Of a stretch of DNA of 64,000 nt, positions 20,344 through 30,636 are shown one piece after another. The notes under the pieces were generated by a model, which saw nothing but the letters and a program-made list of their open reading frames with translations, ran no database searches and was not told the origin of the DNA. The position numbers and the translations under genes are program-made. The stretch covers positions 1 to 64,000 of the forward strand of contig KB912001.1 of assembly GCA_000383715.1 (NCBI GenBank), in the 5' to 3' direction. Every line of letters begins with the position of its first letter. Within the stretch, counting starts at the first letter, position 1. Origin of the DNA: Verrucomicrobia bacterium SCGC AAA164-E04 (GTDB taxonomy: Bacteria; Verrucomicrobiota; Verrucomicrobiia; Limisphaerales; AAA164-E04).

Positions 20344-21798
20344 ATGAAAAACAGCATGCACGACATCATCAACGAGTCCAACAGACTGAACCGTCGCACC
20401 TTTCTTGGTCAATCGGCAGGTGGTCTGGGCGCCTTGGGTTTATCGACATTATTGCATCGAACCGGATGGGCTGCGAAAGGAACCCCAAATGGCCTTCCCG
20501 ATCTGCCCCATTTCGCCCCAAAGGCAAAACGCGTCATCTACCTGTTTCAAAGCGGCGCTCCTTCACAGATCGAAACCTTCGATCACAAACCTATGCTCCA
20601 TCAGAGACATGGACAGGAACTACCGGAATCAATACGTCAAGGTCAGCGCCTCACCGGCATGACGGCGGGTCAAAGTTCTTTTCCAATGGCTGGCTCCCAG
20701 TTCCCATTCTCCCGTCATGGTCAATCAGGCACCTGGTTCAGCAGCCTGCTGCCGCACACCGCCAAAGTAGCCGATGATATTTGCGTCATCAACTCCATGC
20801 ACACCGAGGCAATCAATCACGATCCAGCCGCCACATTGATTCAGACTGGCTCTCAATTTCCTGGTCGCCCTGCGATTGGTTCATGGATTGATTACGGTTT
20901 GGGAAGCGACAACGAAAACCTGCCGGCCTTCATCGTTTTGATCACAAAGGAACGCTACGGACAGCCTCTCTACGCGCGATTGTGGGGAAACGGATTCCTA
21001 CCTTCACAACATCAAGGAGTACAATTCAGGTCAGGGAAAGATCCCGTGCTTTACCTCAACAATCCCCCCGGGGTGGATTTCAAGGACCGCAGAGATCAGC
21101 TGGACATTCTCCGCCAATTGCAGGATCGGCAGTCCCAACGCTTCAATGACCCGGAAATTCAAACGCGCATTGCTCAATACGAGATGGCGTTTCGCATGCA
21201 GACCTCCGTTCCTGAAATAACCAATACCACCGACGAGCCCGATCACATTTTCGATCTCTATGGTGAAACGTCCAGAGATTCGGGTACATTTGCAGCAAAC
21301 TGCCTGTTGGCGCGAAGGATGGCGGAAAAAGGAGTTAAGTTCATTCAGCTCTACCATCGCGGTTGGGATCAACATGACGATTTACCATCAGGGATCCAGC
21401 GTCAATGCAAAGATACCGACCAGGCATCAGCAGCCCTCATCACAGATCTCAAACAACGGGGGATGCTGGACGAAACACTGGTGGTCTGGGGAGGAGAATT
21501 CGGGCGAACCAACTATTCCCAAGGGGAACTGACGCAAACCAATTACGGACGAGATCATCATCCAAAGTGTTTTTCCATCTGGATGGCCGGAGGAGGCATT
21601 CAGGGAGGAAGGACTTATGGCAGGACTGACGATTTCAGCTATAACATCGTTGAAAACTCGGTCCATATTCACGACTTTCAAGCTACTTTAATGCATCTGA
21701 TGGGCATCAACCACGAACAGTTCACCTTCAAATTCCAAGGCCGCCGTTTCCGACTCACGGATGTTCATGGAGATGTGTTGCACGACATCATGGTTTAA
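20344..21798 (+). CDS. DUF1501 domain-containing (sulfatase-like fold) protein, Tat-type leader
   Basis: LNRRTFLGQSAGGLGALGLSTLL; FAPKAKRVIYLFQSGAPSQIETFDHKPML; VVWGGEFGRTNYSQGE...YGRDHHPKCFSIWMAGGGIQGG. Confidence 0.93.
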   Translation: MKNSMHDIINESNRLNRRTFLGQSAGGLGALGLSTLLHRTGWAAKGTPNGLPDLPHFAPKAKRVIYLFQSGAPSQIETFDHKPMLHQRHGQELPESIRQGQRLTGMTAGQSSFPMAGSQFPFSRHGQSGTWFSSLLPHTAKVADDICVINSMHTEAINHDPAATLIQTGSQFPGRPAIGSWIDYGLGSDNENLPAFIVLITKERYGQPLYARLWGNGFLPSQHQGVQFRSGKDPVLYLNNPPGVDFKDRRDQLDILRQLQDRQSQRFNDPEIQTRIAQYEMAFRMQTSVPEITNTTDEPDHIFDLYGETSRDSGTFAANCLLARRMAEKGVKFIQLYHRGWDQHDDLPSGIQRQCKDTDQASAALITDLKQRGMLDETLVVWGGEFGRTNYSQGELTQTNYGRDHHPKCFSIWMAGGGIQGGRTYGRTDDFSYNIVENSVHIHDFQATLMHLMGINHEQFTFKFQGRRFRLTDVHGDVLHDIMV

Positions 21799-21866
21799 TA
21801 CGATCGGCATCCCAGCGAAGGTAACCGCTTTCGAAACAAAGGGATTACTCCATCAAAAGCTGCGTA

Positions 21867-22520
21867 TCAATCCGAACGAGTATCCAGCAGTTTCTTGTGA
21901 AGCGATTCCAATTCGCGCTTGCGTGGCATCAATTTGTTTGGGACGAGTTTTTGAGTGTTGGAGGCTTCAAAAATAAGCCCAACCATCATCATGCAGCAAA
22001 AGGGAATAATCGCCCACCCCGGCAGTCCAGAAGCTCGAAACACTACCCACGTGAACAAGAGTCCTCCGGTATAGGGAGGAATGAATGCCTTGATCAATGC
22101 AGGTAATGTGCGACACGCCATTTCAGACTCAACCTCGGCAATATCCTGCTCAATTTCTTCGAGCAGGTTCTTCGCCAAGGCCTGCTCTCGACGTCTTCGA
22201 GAGGCACGATTCACAAACGCACGTATACCGAAAAAAGCCCAACACCCCATTCCTGCGAAAAGGGCTGTCGCATCCCAAGGGGTCATTTCTACACGTTTCA
22301 GACGCTCCAATCCACCAGAGAAGTAACCGATGAGCGTAAGCACAATCAGCCCAATAACAAGCACACTACTGATGTAGGCTTGCGTTTCCTGCCAAACAAT
22401 GAATTTTCGGTATGCTTTGGACTTTTTGTCGATGACCGTCTTCAATCCTTGTTGGTTAACTGCAAAAAGGGGTTCCTCGTTTTGTGTGTCCCAGATGACT
22501 TTGAGATCTTTAAATTCCAT
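21867..22520 (-). CDS. Multi-pass membrane protein overlapping the sigma factor gene; candidate anti-sigma or sensor partner
   Basis: 217 aa with about 4 hydrophobic segments; start overlaps the sigma factor stop by 11 nt. Confidence 0.65.
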   Translation of the reverse strand: MEFKDLKVIWDTQNEEPLFAVNQQGLKTVIDKKSKAYRKFIVWQETQAYISSVLVIGLIVLTLIGYFSGGLERLKRVEMTPWDATALFAGMGCWAFFGIRAFVNRASRRRREQALAKNLLEEIEQDIAEVESEMACRTLPALIKAFIPPYTGGLLFTWVVFRASGLPGWAIIPFCCMMMVGLIFEASNTQKLVPNKLMPRKRELESLHKKLLDTRSD

Positions 22521-23025
22521 TTGCTTTCACTAATCTTGATTGTTCAGTAAGTCGTTTTTTGATGCGGTTCAATCGGACGCCGACATGACTTTCGGAGATT
22601 CCCAATGCATTCGATATTTCCCTGTAGCTGTGACCATCGATCATCATTAATGTGAGGGATCGGTCCACCTCGTTGAGCTTTGCGATCTGTTCATATAACC
22701 AGTCTAATTGCGTATTTTGATTTTCGACATTCTGACGCAGGGCATAATGTCGCTCCTCAATCGATTCTTGATTTTTTTTATGGCGTCGTTCTTTCACTGA
22801 CCAGCGCATCGCCGAATACAATGCCACCCGATAAATCCAGGTCGACGCCTTTGAATCTCCATTGAATTTAGGGATCGAATGAAAAACTTGCGTCGATATT
22901 TCCTGAAAAAGATCCTCCTGATCATGCGGATTGAAGGCAAACGAACGAACCACCTTAAAAAACAATCCCCGATGCTCGGTGATCCACATGTCAAAGATTT
23001 GCATTTGTTCGTTTTCATCCATCAT
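22510..23025 (-). CDS. ECF-type RNA polymerase sigma factor (sigma-70 family)
   Basis: DQEDLFQEISTQVFHSIPKFNGDSKASTWIYRVALYSAM (region 2) and LMMIDGHSYREISNALGISESHVGVRLNRIKKRL (region 4). Confidence 0.93.
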   Translation of the reverse strand: MMDENEQMQIFDMWITEHRGLFFKVVRSFAFNPHDQEDLFQEISTQVFHSIPKFNGDSKASTWIYRVALYSAMRWSVKERRHKKNQESIEERHYALRQNVENQNTQLDWLYEQIAKLNEVDRSLTLMMIDGHSYREISNALGISESHVGVRLNRIKKRLTEQSRLVKANGI

Positions 23026-23254
23026 TGATTAGACTTTGTAAACACTAGTGCGTTGGAGCAGTGAATTTCTTACAAAAAATAAAAAAATCCCCTTTCCTTG
23101 CACTTTATTTCATCTCAATTGAGTGGAGTAGAAATAGAAGGAACACTGAAATAAGGACATTTCTCCATGGAGACAGCCAATAAGATTGATATGAGAAACG
23201 GATCTCCGTTTAATGATGCCAAATCCCACAATATTTTTTGATAACAACCGAGGT

Positions 23255-24796
23255 ATGATCACGAAGAATAAGCTGAGTTCTCCAAGCGCCAGGGTGCATC
23301 GGATCGCCCTTCTCATTGGCTTGATCTTTGTCTGCATGGTTCAGGCGAAGGGCGCAACCCGTCCCAATATCATTTTTCTTTTCGCTGACGATCAGCGAGC
23401 GGACACGGTTGGGGCACATGGAAATCGGCACATTCAGACCCCAAATTTGGATCGGCTGGCAGAAAATGGCTTCAGCTTTAGACGCAATTATTGCGCGGGA
23501 TCGTTCAGCGGTGCTGTATGTGTCGCGAGTCGAGCCATGCTGATGACTGGTCGGCATTGGATGAGGCTACCCAGAAATAAGCCTCAGTCCAATTGGGGAG
23601 ATGCCAAACCGCTACCGGCTTTACTGCGCGAGGAGGGTCAGTACCAGACTTTCATCGTAGGAAAATGGCATAATGGTAAAAACACACTGGACCAGTCTTT
23701 TCACAACGGACAATCCATCTACATGGGAGGAATGGCAAATCATGCTGATTTCCAGGTTCAGGATCTGTCTGAAGGCAAATTAAGCGCAAAACGGGATGCG
23801 GGCGGATTCTCCAGCACTGTCTTCGCAAATGAAGCCATACAATATATTCAGGGTGCGGGAGCAGAACAACCTTTCTTCCTGTATGTTGCCTTCATGGCTC
23901 CGCATGATCCCCGTAATCCGCCGGAAAAGTATCGTCAAAAGTATTATAAGAACCGGCCTCCCCTACCCTCGAATTACCTGGCACAGCACCCATTCCAAAA
24001 TGCCCCTCAAGCCACATCCGGTCGTGATGAAGGACTCGCACCCTGGCCACGCACGAAGGAAATGATCAGTGATCAACTTTGTGAATACTACGGTTTGATC
24101 ACACACCTCGACGACCAAGTCGGCCGGGTCATCAAGGCACTTGAACAAAGTATTCATTCAAAAAACACGATCGTCATTTATACTGCAGATCATGGGTTGG
24201 CAATGGGCAGTCACGGGCTACTGGGTAAACAAAATATTTATGAACAAAGCATGAGCTGCCCACTGATTCTGAGTGGGCCCGGCATTCCTTCAGGCAAATC
24301 AAGCGATGCTTTCACCTACGTGCACGATCTCTACGCCACCATCTGTGATTTCGCGAGCGTGGAGCAGTCAGTTGAAAACGATTCCAAAAATCTACGGTCG
24401 ATCATGCATCTTGAAATCCCTCAAGTGCACGATTCTGTTTTCCTACCTTTCCAGGACAACCAGCGTGCCGTCAGCGATGGAGAATGGAAACTCCATGTTT
24501 ATCCTAAAATCAATCACCGTCTTCTTTTCAACCTTGCAACCGATCCGCACGAAACCACTGACCTATTTCATGATCCTGCTCATCATTCACAGGTCATCAA
24601 AATGTCCAAACTGATGGAAACTCACCGTAAAAAACTCGGAGACCCTTACCCACTGAGTGTTGCGAATCCTGCATCAAAAAAACCCAATTATGCGAACGAT
24701 AAACGCACGCTTGACCGATGGCAACCGAAGTGGATTCGAGACAAATATTTCAGTGGCCGCAATGACCCAAACCACGGCATTCGGAAAACGAACTGA
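23255..24796 (+). CDS. Secreted sulfatase (alkaline phosphatase superfamily)
   Basis: RPNIIFLFADDQRADTVGAHGNRHIQTPNLDRLAENG; CVASRAMLMTGR (formylglycine-type site); GKWHNG; YTADHGLAMGSHGLLGKQNIYEQSM. Confidence 0.93.
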   Translation: MITKNKLSSPSARVHRIALLIGLIFVCMVQAKGATRPNIIFLFADDQRADTVGAHGNRHIQTPNLDRLAENGFSFRRNYCAGSFSGAVCVASRAMLMTGRHWMRLPRNKPQSNWGDAKPLPALLREEGQYQTFIVGKWHNGKNTLDQSFHNGQSIYMGGMANHADFQVQDLSEGKLSAKRDAGGFSSTVFANEAIQYIQGAGAEQPFFLYVAFMAPHDPRNPPEKYRQKYYKNRPPLPSNYLAQHPFQNAPQATSGRDEGLAPWPRTKEMISDQLCEYYGLITHLDDQVGRVIKALEQSIHSKNTIVIYTADHGLAMGSHGLLGKQNIYEQSMSCPLILSGPGIPSGKSSDAFTYVHDLYATICDFASVEQSVENDSKNLRSIMHLEIPQVHDSVFLPFQDNQRAVSDGEWKLHVYPKINHRLLFNLATDPHETTDLFHDPAHHSQVIKMSKLMETHRKKLGDPYPLSVANPASKKPNYANDKRTLDRWQPKWIRDKYFSGRNDPNHGIRKTN

Positions 24797-25088
24797 ATCA
24801 TCATGAAAATGCGGCAAAGTTCAAAAGTCGGCAAGCAATCTAATTACTGAGGATTTACATCGCAATTTTGCTATTGATCATAAGTGTTTACCGAACTTAT
24901 CACCCTGACCATACGCAAGTGATTGGAAAACAATATCAGGACCTTTCAACAGCCATGGCGAAAAACATCACCTGAAGATAAACACCATGGAAATGCCATG
25001 GTGAATGGAAACGACAGGATACGCCCTTCATATGAAGGAGAAACCATCCGTTCCCACAGTGACACATCTTCACCGAATACTTTTCGTT

Positions 25089-26462
25089 TCAACGCCGTGG
25101 GTCTAGGGCACCTTCGATGGACTCAATGTAGCGCTGCAGGTTAGGAGTGTTCTCAACCTTTTGCGCTTTTCGCAGCGGGATCAAAGCCGCTTTGAGCTTG
25201 CCTTGTTTCACCTGTAAACGTCCCAGAGAAATATAGGCGTCAGCTTCAAATGAACGCAGTGCCGTGGCTCTTTCGAAATAATACTCGGATTCTTCATAGT
25301 CCTGAGTTTCGAGAAGATACTCTCCGAGAAGGATCAGACTGTTACCATCCAAAGGATCCTCTTCGACTGAGGCAGTCAAAATAGCATACGCTTTTTCTGG
25401 ATCACCAAGTCTCATTTCAATCCTTGCCAATGCAGTATTTACCTGGCGCTGCAACTCAAGACCAAGCTTTCCTTGTATGTCTGACTGAATAAGTTGAAAG
25501 AACGTTTGAGCTTCTTCAAAGCACCTTCTCCCGACTAGATAAATCAATGGCTGGACCGCTTGAGACGCTGCAACAGGTGGATGCTTGCGATAACCCAGTG
25601 CGTAACTGTCCAAGGCTAATTTGGAAAGGTCCTCATTCAGATAAAGGTCACCAAGCATCCTTTGACTCTCCCAGGTGGATGTTCCCGCATCTGACAACAT
25701 TTGAAGATTAGCGATGGCTTTTACTGTTTGTTCTGAGCTGAGAAAAGCATTGGCCTGAGCCACCCAGAAGGTCGATTCTTCAGGTTTTTCAACGATGAGT
25801 TCGTCAAACAACGCAATGGCTGATCTCAGCTGTTCCGTCTTGATCAGGCACATTGCCTGACCTCTTTTGAAATCAAAGCTGTTCGGATCGAACATACGCG
25901 CCATGCGATAGGCAGACAAAGCTGACTCATAATGAGCTTCATTCAGATGGGCGTAAGCAAGCAATCCATATGATTGAGCATCACCACCGCCCAGTTCGAT
26001 GACCTTGATCAATGGATCGATTGCTTGATCCATCATTCCACGCTGCACATAGGATAGAGCAAGTGTTCTCCATGATCGCCTCAGTGAGGGAAACTTCTTC
26101 AATGCACGGAGCATGTAAATTTCGGTACTGGGATAATCACTTGTCTGGTAATAAAGGTTACCAAGAATATTCAAAAAAGCGGGATTCGTATCTGGCGTGA
26201 GCTCTTCCTCGATAAGTTCGATTGCTTTTTGTGGGGTCGTTCGAATAAGAGGCATGATGGCTTCCTGAAGCGGGCGATCTTTGACAGTCAATTTCGGTTC
26301 TATGGCTTCATTGACTCCATGACTGGCCAGAAACCGACGCCTGAAAGCCGGACTGTCAGGATCTGAATCCGTGAGAGGAAAGGCAGCGCCCGGTGCTGGC
26401 AGTATCGAGTGCACAGTTGCTATCAGAACTAAAATGTATAGATAAGTAGTGGAATATATCAT
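25089..26462 (-). CDS. TPR-repeat protein of the TonB operon
   Basis: Multiple TPR motifs (SYGLLAYAHLNEAHYESALSAYRMARMFDPN; ADAYISLGRLQVKQGKLKAALIPLRKAQ). Confidence 0.85.
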   Translation of the reverse strand: MIYSTTYLYILVLIATVHSILPAPGAAFPLTDSDPDSPAFRRRFLASHGVNEAIEPKLTVKDRPLQEAIMPLIRTTPQKAIELIEEELTPDTNPAFLNILGNLYYQTSDYPSTEIYMLRALKKFPSLRRSWRTLALSYVQRGMMDQAIDPLIKVIELGGGDAQSYGLLAYAHLNEAHYESALSAYRMARMFDPNSFDFKRGQAMCLIKTEQLRSAIALFDELIVEKPEESTFWVAQANAFLSSEQTVKAIANLQMLSDAGTSTWESQRMLGDLYLNEDLSKLALDSYALGYRKHPPVAASQAVQPLIYLVGRRCFEEAQTFFQLIQSDIQGKLGLELQRQVNTALARIEMRLGDPEKAYAILTASVEEDPLDGNSLILLGEYLLETQDYEESEYYFERATALRSFEADAYISLGRLQVKQGKLKAALIPLRKAQKVENTPNLQRYIESIEGALDPRR

Positions 26463-27145
26463 CTGGGAGCCTGCAATGTCATTGGAAAACTGCCGCGCAC
26501 GGTGACTGGCCGACCGTTCACCTTGGTGATTGAAAAACGTGCTTGTGAAGCTGCTTTCTTTGCAGCTTCACGCAATCGAGGGTGATCGAAGGAGATGGAA
26601 AGGATACGATTGACGGTTACCTTTCCGGTCTTGTCGATCAATATTTCCAGATTAATCCTGGCCTCCTTCAAACCTCTTCTAGCAAGTTCCCTGGGAAAAT
26701 CAGCGCGAATCATCTGTCCGTTTAAAAGGGTTGGAACCTGCAGAAGCTCATCAAAATTGAATACTTTTTCGATATCTGCTAATGTGTCTATTCCATTAAT
26801 GGTGGGAATATTCGGGATCCCCATTGATAAGGCAACTCCCATACCGGGAGCGAGAGAAAGCTCGAGCTGACGAAGGGGAACTTCCTCGACAGGGCGTTCC
26901 ATTTTCGGAATGACAGGTTGAAGATCAATCTCCATATCACTGACCTCTTCGGATGGGGGAATGAAGGCAGGTGGCGGTGGTGGTGCCATCAGCATTGTTC
27001 TGTATTCCACGCTGTCTTTTTCCGTATCATTCAAATTTTGCGTCAACGGGATAACCAAAAACAATCCAGTTGAGATCAGCAGAGCTCCACCGGCAGCCAA
27101 GCCCCGGATTGAATTCTTTTTTGTTTGTGGAAACCCTTTGATCAC
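26459..27145 (-). CDS. tonB: Energy transducer TonB
   Basis: N-terminal TM, proline-rich APPPPPAFIPPSEE, C-terminal ARINLEILIDKTGKVTVNRILSISFDHPRLREAAKKAASQARF. Confidence 0.9.
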   Translation of the reverse strand: MIKGFPQTKKNSIRGLAAGGALLISTGLFLVIPLTQNLNDTEKDSVEYRTMLMAPPPPPAFIPPSEEVSDMEIDLQPVIPKMERPVEEVPLRQLELSLAPGMGVALSMGIPNIPTINGIDTLADIEKVFNFDELLQVPTLLNGQMIRADFPRELARRGLKEARINLEILIDKTGKVTVNRILSISFDHPRLREAAKKAASQARFSITKVNGRPVTVRGSFPMTLQAPR

Positions 27146-27549
27146 TATTTTTTTGTGGCCAGATTAATTTGTTTGGCTCCTGCCAATGCGGCTTCGTCGT
27201 GAACGTTGGCGTATAAATCAATGGAAACCGTTCGATCGGCTTGAACGATGACAGGCATATCTTCCTGCTTGAGCAAGCGCTTGATAACCCCCCTGACACC
27301 ACGAAGGCCAATTTCCTGACCTCCATGAAAGATTTGTCCCTCGGAAGTGATTGCAATCAATATGGAACGCTTCTCAAGTTGTTGCGCTGAAGCCGCCTGA
27401 GGCTTCTGAACTTCAACGCCGGACTCTTCCACAAAGACCGTGGTCACAATGAAGAAAATCAGGAGGATGAAGACAATGTCAATCAGCGGCGACACGTTGA
27501 TATCGCTGGCACGGGATTGTTGATCAAAAACTAATTTCCGTTTTCTCAT
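27145..27549 (-). CDS. exbD: ExbD/TolR biopolymer transport protein
   Basis: MRKRKLVFDQQSRASDINVSPLIDIVFILLIFFIVTTVFVEESGVEVQKPQA; Met at 27549 is the likely start. Confidence 0.92.
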   Translation of the reverse strand: MRKRKLVFDQQSRASDINVSPLIDIVFILLIFFIVTTVFVEESGVEVQKPQAASAQQLEKRSILIAITSEGQIFHGGQEIGLRGVRGVIKRLLKQEDMPVIVQADRTVSIDLYANVHDEAALAGAKQINLATKK

Positions 27550-27556
27550 GATTTGT

Positions 27557-28243
27557 TCAGGCAGTTTGAATAGCCCCGCTTGAATTTGTTGGCAGCTTCG
27601 ATCCGATGGATGAGACCTTTCCCTTCGTTGAATCAATCGGACAGCCCAATCTGAGAAGCCGACATGTATTAAAACGTTCCAGACGTGCAATAGATCGCCT
27701 GAGCCGGTTTCTCCGTTGAATAATGATTGAGAGAATGGCCATGGCCGGTATGGAAATGATCAGGCCAGTCTGAGTCGTAATCAGCGCCTCTGAGATACCT
27801 TGAACGACATTTTGAAATTTCTCACCTTGACCGACGATCATACCGTCGAAGGTCGAAAGCATACCCGTCACTGTTCCCAACAATCCCATCAGAGGACCAA
27901 TGGTGATCATGATTCCTAGAAAATGAATGCGTCGGTTGATCGGTGGAAGGTATTCATTGGAGACCTCAATAAAATGCCTTTTGACGTCTTCGATATCTGA
28001 GTCCTGATTCCACAGCATCTGACGCAGCGGTATGGAGCCTTCATCTAAAATCTCTGTTATTTCATGATCTGAAAGCAAGTGAACTCCCGACTGCACCAGA
28101 TAATGATGTTCCAGTTGCAACCAGAGAAAAAGAGCGCTGTAGTAAATGAAGAATGTCAGAATGAGGAGTGGTAGCATGAGCCAACCACCACTCACCCAAG
28201 TCCAGATCACTTCGACAAAAAAGTTATTGGGGTTCAGTTCCAC
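27557..28243 (-). CDS. exbB: MotA/TolQ/ExbB proton channel family protein
   Basis: IHFLGIMITIGPLMGLLGTVTGMLSTFDGM...ISEALITTQTGLIISIPAMAIL. Confidence 0.92.
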   Translation of the reverse strand: MELNPNNFFVEVIWTWVSGGWLMLPLLILTFFIYYSALFLWLQLEHHYLVQSGVHLLSDHEITEILDEGSIPLRQMLWNQDSDIEDVKRHFIEVSNEYLPPINRRIHFLGIMITIGPLMGLLGTVTGMLSTFDGMIVGQGEKFQNVVQGISEALITTQTGLIISIPAMAILSIIIQRRNRLRRSIARLERFNTCRLLRLGCPIDSTKGKVSSIGSKLPTNSSGAIQTA

Positions 28244-28246
28244 GGA

Positions 28247-29692
28247 CTAGTCAGTTGAATTTTCTGCAGCCTTGAAGCCAACATCTCGGCGGGACAAGCC
28301 GTTCACAAAAGCAATTGAGAGTTTCTCCATCTGCGCCAGGATGCCAGCGACTCTTCGCGATAGCAAGGCATGCGCGATCAAGGCGGGAATTGCCAAAACC
28401 AACCCCATCTCGGTTGTGATAAGTGCCTCCGAGATACCTGAAATAAGCGGTTTGGGATCTCCCGCTCCGAATATTTCCATCAACTTAAACGTCTTGATTA
28501 TTCCCGTTACCGTCCCCAGAAGCCCGAGCAAGGGCGCTGTGGCAGCAGTGACAGCAATCACATTGAGAAAGCGCTCTAATTTAGGCTGCGCTCCCAGGAT
28601 AGATTCAAACATGACTTCTTCTACCAATTCAACAGATTCGCCCGCGTTCTTGACACCTTCAGTCAACATTTGAGCTGCCGGTCCAGATTGCGATGCGGCC
28701 AAACTGAGAGCTCCCTTTGAATCGTCAGCGCCTAGCTTTTCAATTATTTCGTGCACAACCCTGGGTTGTGGCTGGCGGATCAAGGAAACCTGAATGGATT
28801 TATAGATGGCGACAACCATCGAAAGAATCGCAAACCCAATGATCGGGATAACCCAAACCCCTCCTTTTTTAAAATGCTCTTGCCAGGATTCCTTCGTCTC
28901 AGCAAAAGCAACCGCATCCCCCAAAGTCGGATCCACGGGAAGAAGGCCAATCCCGGTCTCGGAGAGATTTTGGATGGCCTTCACCTCGGAGGATCCAATG
29001 GAGCGCATCTTGGGTTTTAACGTACGGGTCTCTTCCACCCAACCAACGGTGCCTTTTGATTCCGATATGAAATAAAGAAGCGGCCCCACTTGAATGAAAC
29101 TTCCCGCAAGCTGCTTTCCCTCTGGATCCAGCGCTGAGCCGGGATATCTTTTACCTGCCAACAGGCCATCGATGCGATCAAGGGAATCAGCTATTTGTTC
29201 CATTGAAGCTGAAATCTTCTCGGCTTCAGTAGTATCAACTCGCTCAAGCAACAGGTCCAATTGACGAAGATCTTCTCCAAAAGTCGATATTTCTCCGGGA
29301 GAAAGTGCAGCCTTGAATGAGGATTCAAACTCATTGAACAAATTACCGGCAATATAATCCAACTCATTTTTCCCGGCCGCCACTTGAGATTCGAGTTGCT
29401 CCAGACTCAAGCTTGATCGGTCGCGCAAGCGCTGCCGCTCTTTTAGAAGGCGTTCTTTGCTATTCGATTCATATCGAAGGTCCGCAAGTTTTTTCCCCAT
29501 CGGGATTTGCTGATCTCGAATTTCCAAACGCAGTACTTTAAGGCGCTCCGTTGCTTCCTCGAGTCGATTTCGCTGCCGCTCGGTAAGTTGTTCAATGGAT
29601 TGGGCCCATCCGCATGTCATGAGGCAAAAACTAACAACACAACAAATACGTTGCACCAGGTGAATCGTAGAAAATCGTTGTAATGTCGTCAT
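28247..29692 (-). CDS. MotA/TolQ/ExbB family protein with long N-terminal coiled-coil region (TtpC-like)
   Basis: N-terminal coiled coil then NVIAVTAATAPLLGLLGTVTGIIKTFKLM...ISEALITTEMGLVLAIPALIAHALL; start at Met 29692. Confidence 0.9.
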   Translation of the reverse strand: MTTLQRFSTIHLVQRICCVVSFCLMTCGWAQSIEQLTERQRNRLEEATERLKVLRLEIRDQQIPMGKKLADLRYESNSKERLLKERQRLRDRSSLSLEQLESQVAAGKNELDYIAGNLFNEFESSFKAALSPGEISTFGEDLRQLDLLLERVDTTEAEKISASMEQIADSLDRIDGLLAGKRYPGSALDPEGKQLAGSFIQVGPLLYFISESKGTVGWVEETRTLKPKMRSIGSSEVKAIQNLSETGIGLLPVDPTLGDAVAFAETKESWQEHFKKGGVWVIPIIGFAILSMVVAIYKSIQVSLIRQPQPRVVHEIIEKLGADDSKGALSLAASQSGPAAQMLTEGVKNAGESVELVEEVMFESILGAQPKLERFLNVIAVTAATAPLLGLLGTVTGIIKTFKLMEIFGAGDPKPLISGISEALITTEMGLVLAIPALIAHALLSRRVAGILAQMEKLSIAFVNGLSRRDVGFKAAENSTD

Positions 29693-30483
29693 CTTTGGGT
29701 TTGCTTTGTGGCGACTGGTAGTGAAAGAAACCCAGCTTCGACACCATTCCCTGATGCCAATGCGATCGCACGTTGAATACTGGAAACAAGTTGTGGACGG
29801 GACTCCCATTGCCAACCGTTTTCGGCCGGGATACCAACGCCCCCTTCCTTACTGTCTGATGTCATGAAGTATGAGGCACCGAGTCCGAAATGAATGGTGT
29901 AAATTTCACGTGTTTCCCCATCCGAGAGATTCATGAGCTCCTCACCTGTCGTCACCACTCTGTCAAATCTCTGGATTTCAGTGATCATTGCGATCACCGC
30001 TTGCATGCGAGCGGCTATACCGAGTGATGCCTTTTTGGAATCGTCAGGCAGACGATCCATGATCATTTTCAATTTATCCACCAGCGGTTTTGGCAGACGT
30101 GGAAAGAGTGTTTTTAATCGAATCTCGAAAGAATCAAGAGAGATTTTTACGCTGCTGGATAATTCTGCATGAGTGTCGCTCTTTTTGACAAGTTCGATGC
30201 GGCGTCTCTCGCTTTCATCGGCAGCAACGCTCAAGTCTTCCAGTTGTTCCTTTATCGTGGCGATTTCAGCTTCAGCCACAGCGGTCATGTCTTCCAGAAG
30301 ACGCTTTTTTTCATCCCAGGCGAGCCGTTCACTGGAAATATTTTTTTCAAGTTCCACCCATTGAGCTACAGCAGCCCGCGCGTCAGCGAGACGGTCGTCG
30401 GCAAATGCGATAGATCCGACTGAGCCAAGGAGCGTGGTGATGACAAAAAGTTGCCATAATGTTGTTTGGAATATCATTTTCAA
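29689..30483 (-). CDS. DUF3450-family periplasmic protein
   Basis: Signal peptide, coiled coil, LGASYFMTSDSKEGGVGIPAENGWQWE; position directly upstream of the TolQ-like gene. Confidence 0.82.
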   Translation of the reverse strand: MKMIFQTTLWQLFVITTLLGSVGSIAFADDRLADARAAVAQWVELEKNISSERLAWDEKKRLLEDMTAVAEAEIATIKEQLEDLSVAADESERRRIELVKKSDTHAELSSSVKISLDSFEIRLKTLFPRLPKPLVDKLKMIMDRLPDDSKKASLGIAARMQAVIAMITEIQRFDRVVTTGEELMNLSDGETREIYTIHFGLGASYFMTSDSKEGGVGIPAENGWQWESRPQLVSSIQRAIALASGNGVEAGFLSLPVATKQTQR

Positions 30484-30495
30484 CTACTTCATTAA

Positions 30496-30517
30496 TAAGA
30501 ATGAGTCTCAATTGCAA
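30496..30517. promoter_or_regulatory. Fur-like palindrome upstream of the DUF3450-ExbB-ExbD-TonB operon
   Basis: taagaatgagtctcaattgcaa; shares agaatgagtctcaat(t/c)gcaa with the site upstream of the TonB-dependent receptor. Confidence 0.6.
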
Positions 30518-30573
30518 GCAGAGAGCCATGTATCCTGCTGATAAGTACTCGACTGGTTTTTGGAATGCAAATA

Positions 30574-30603
30574 CGCCAGCTGACCGAAAAAGGTCAACTG
30601 GCG
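30574..30603 (-). terminator. Hairpin after the TonB-dependent receptor gene, possible terminator
   Basis: cgccagctgacc-gaaaaa-ggtcaactggcg, 11 of 12 stem positions paired, but only a weak T tract on the minus strand. Confidence 0.45.
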
Positions 30604-30636
30604 CGATGGTTCGAGGAACTGAAGAGGAAAACCGCT

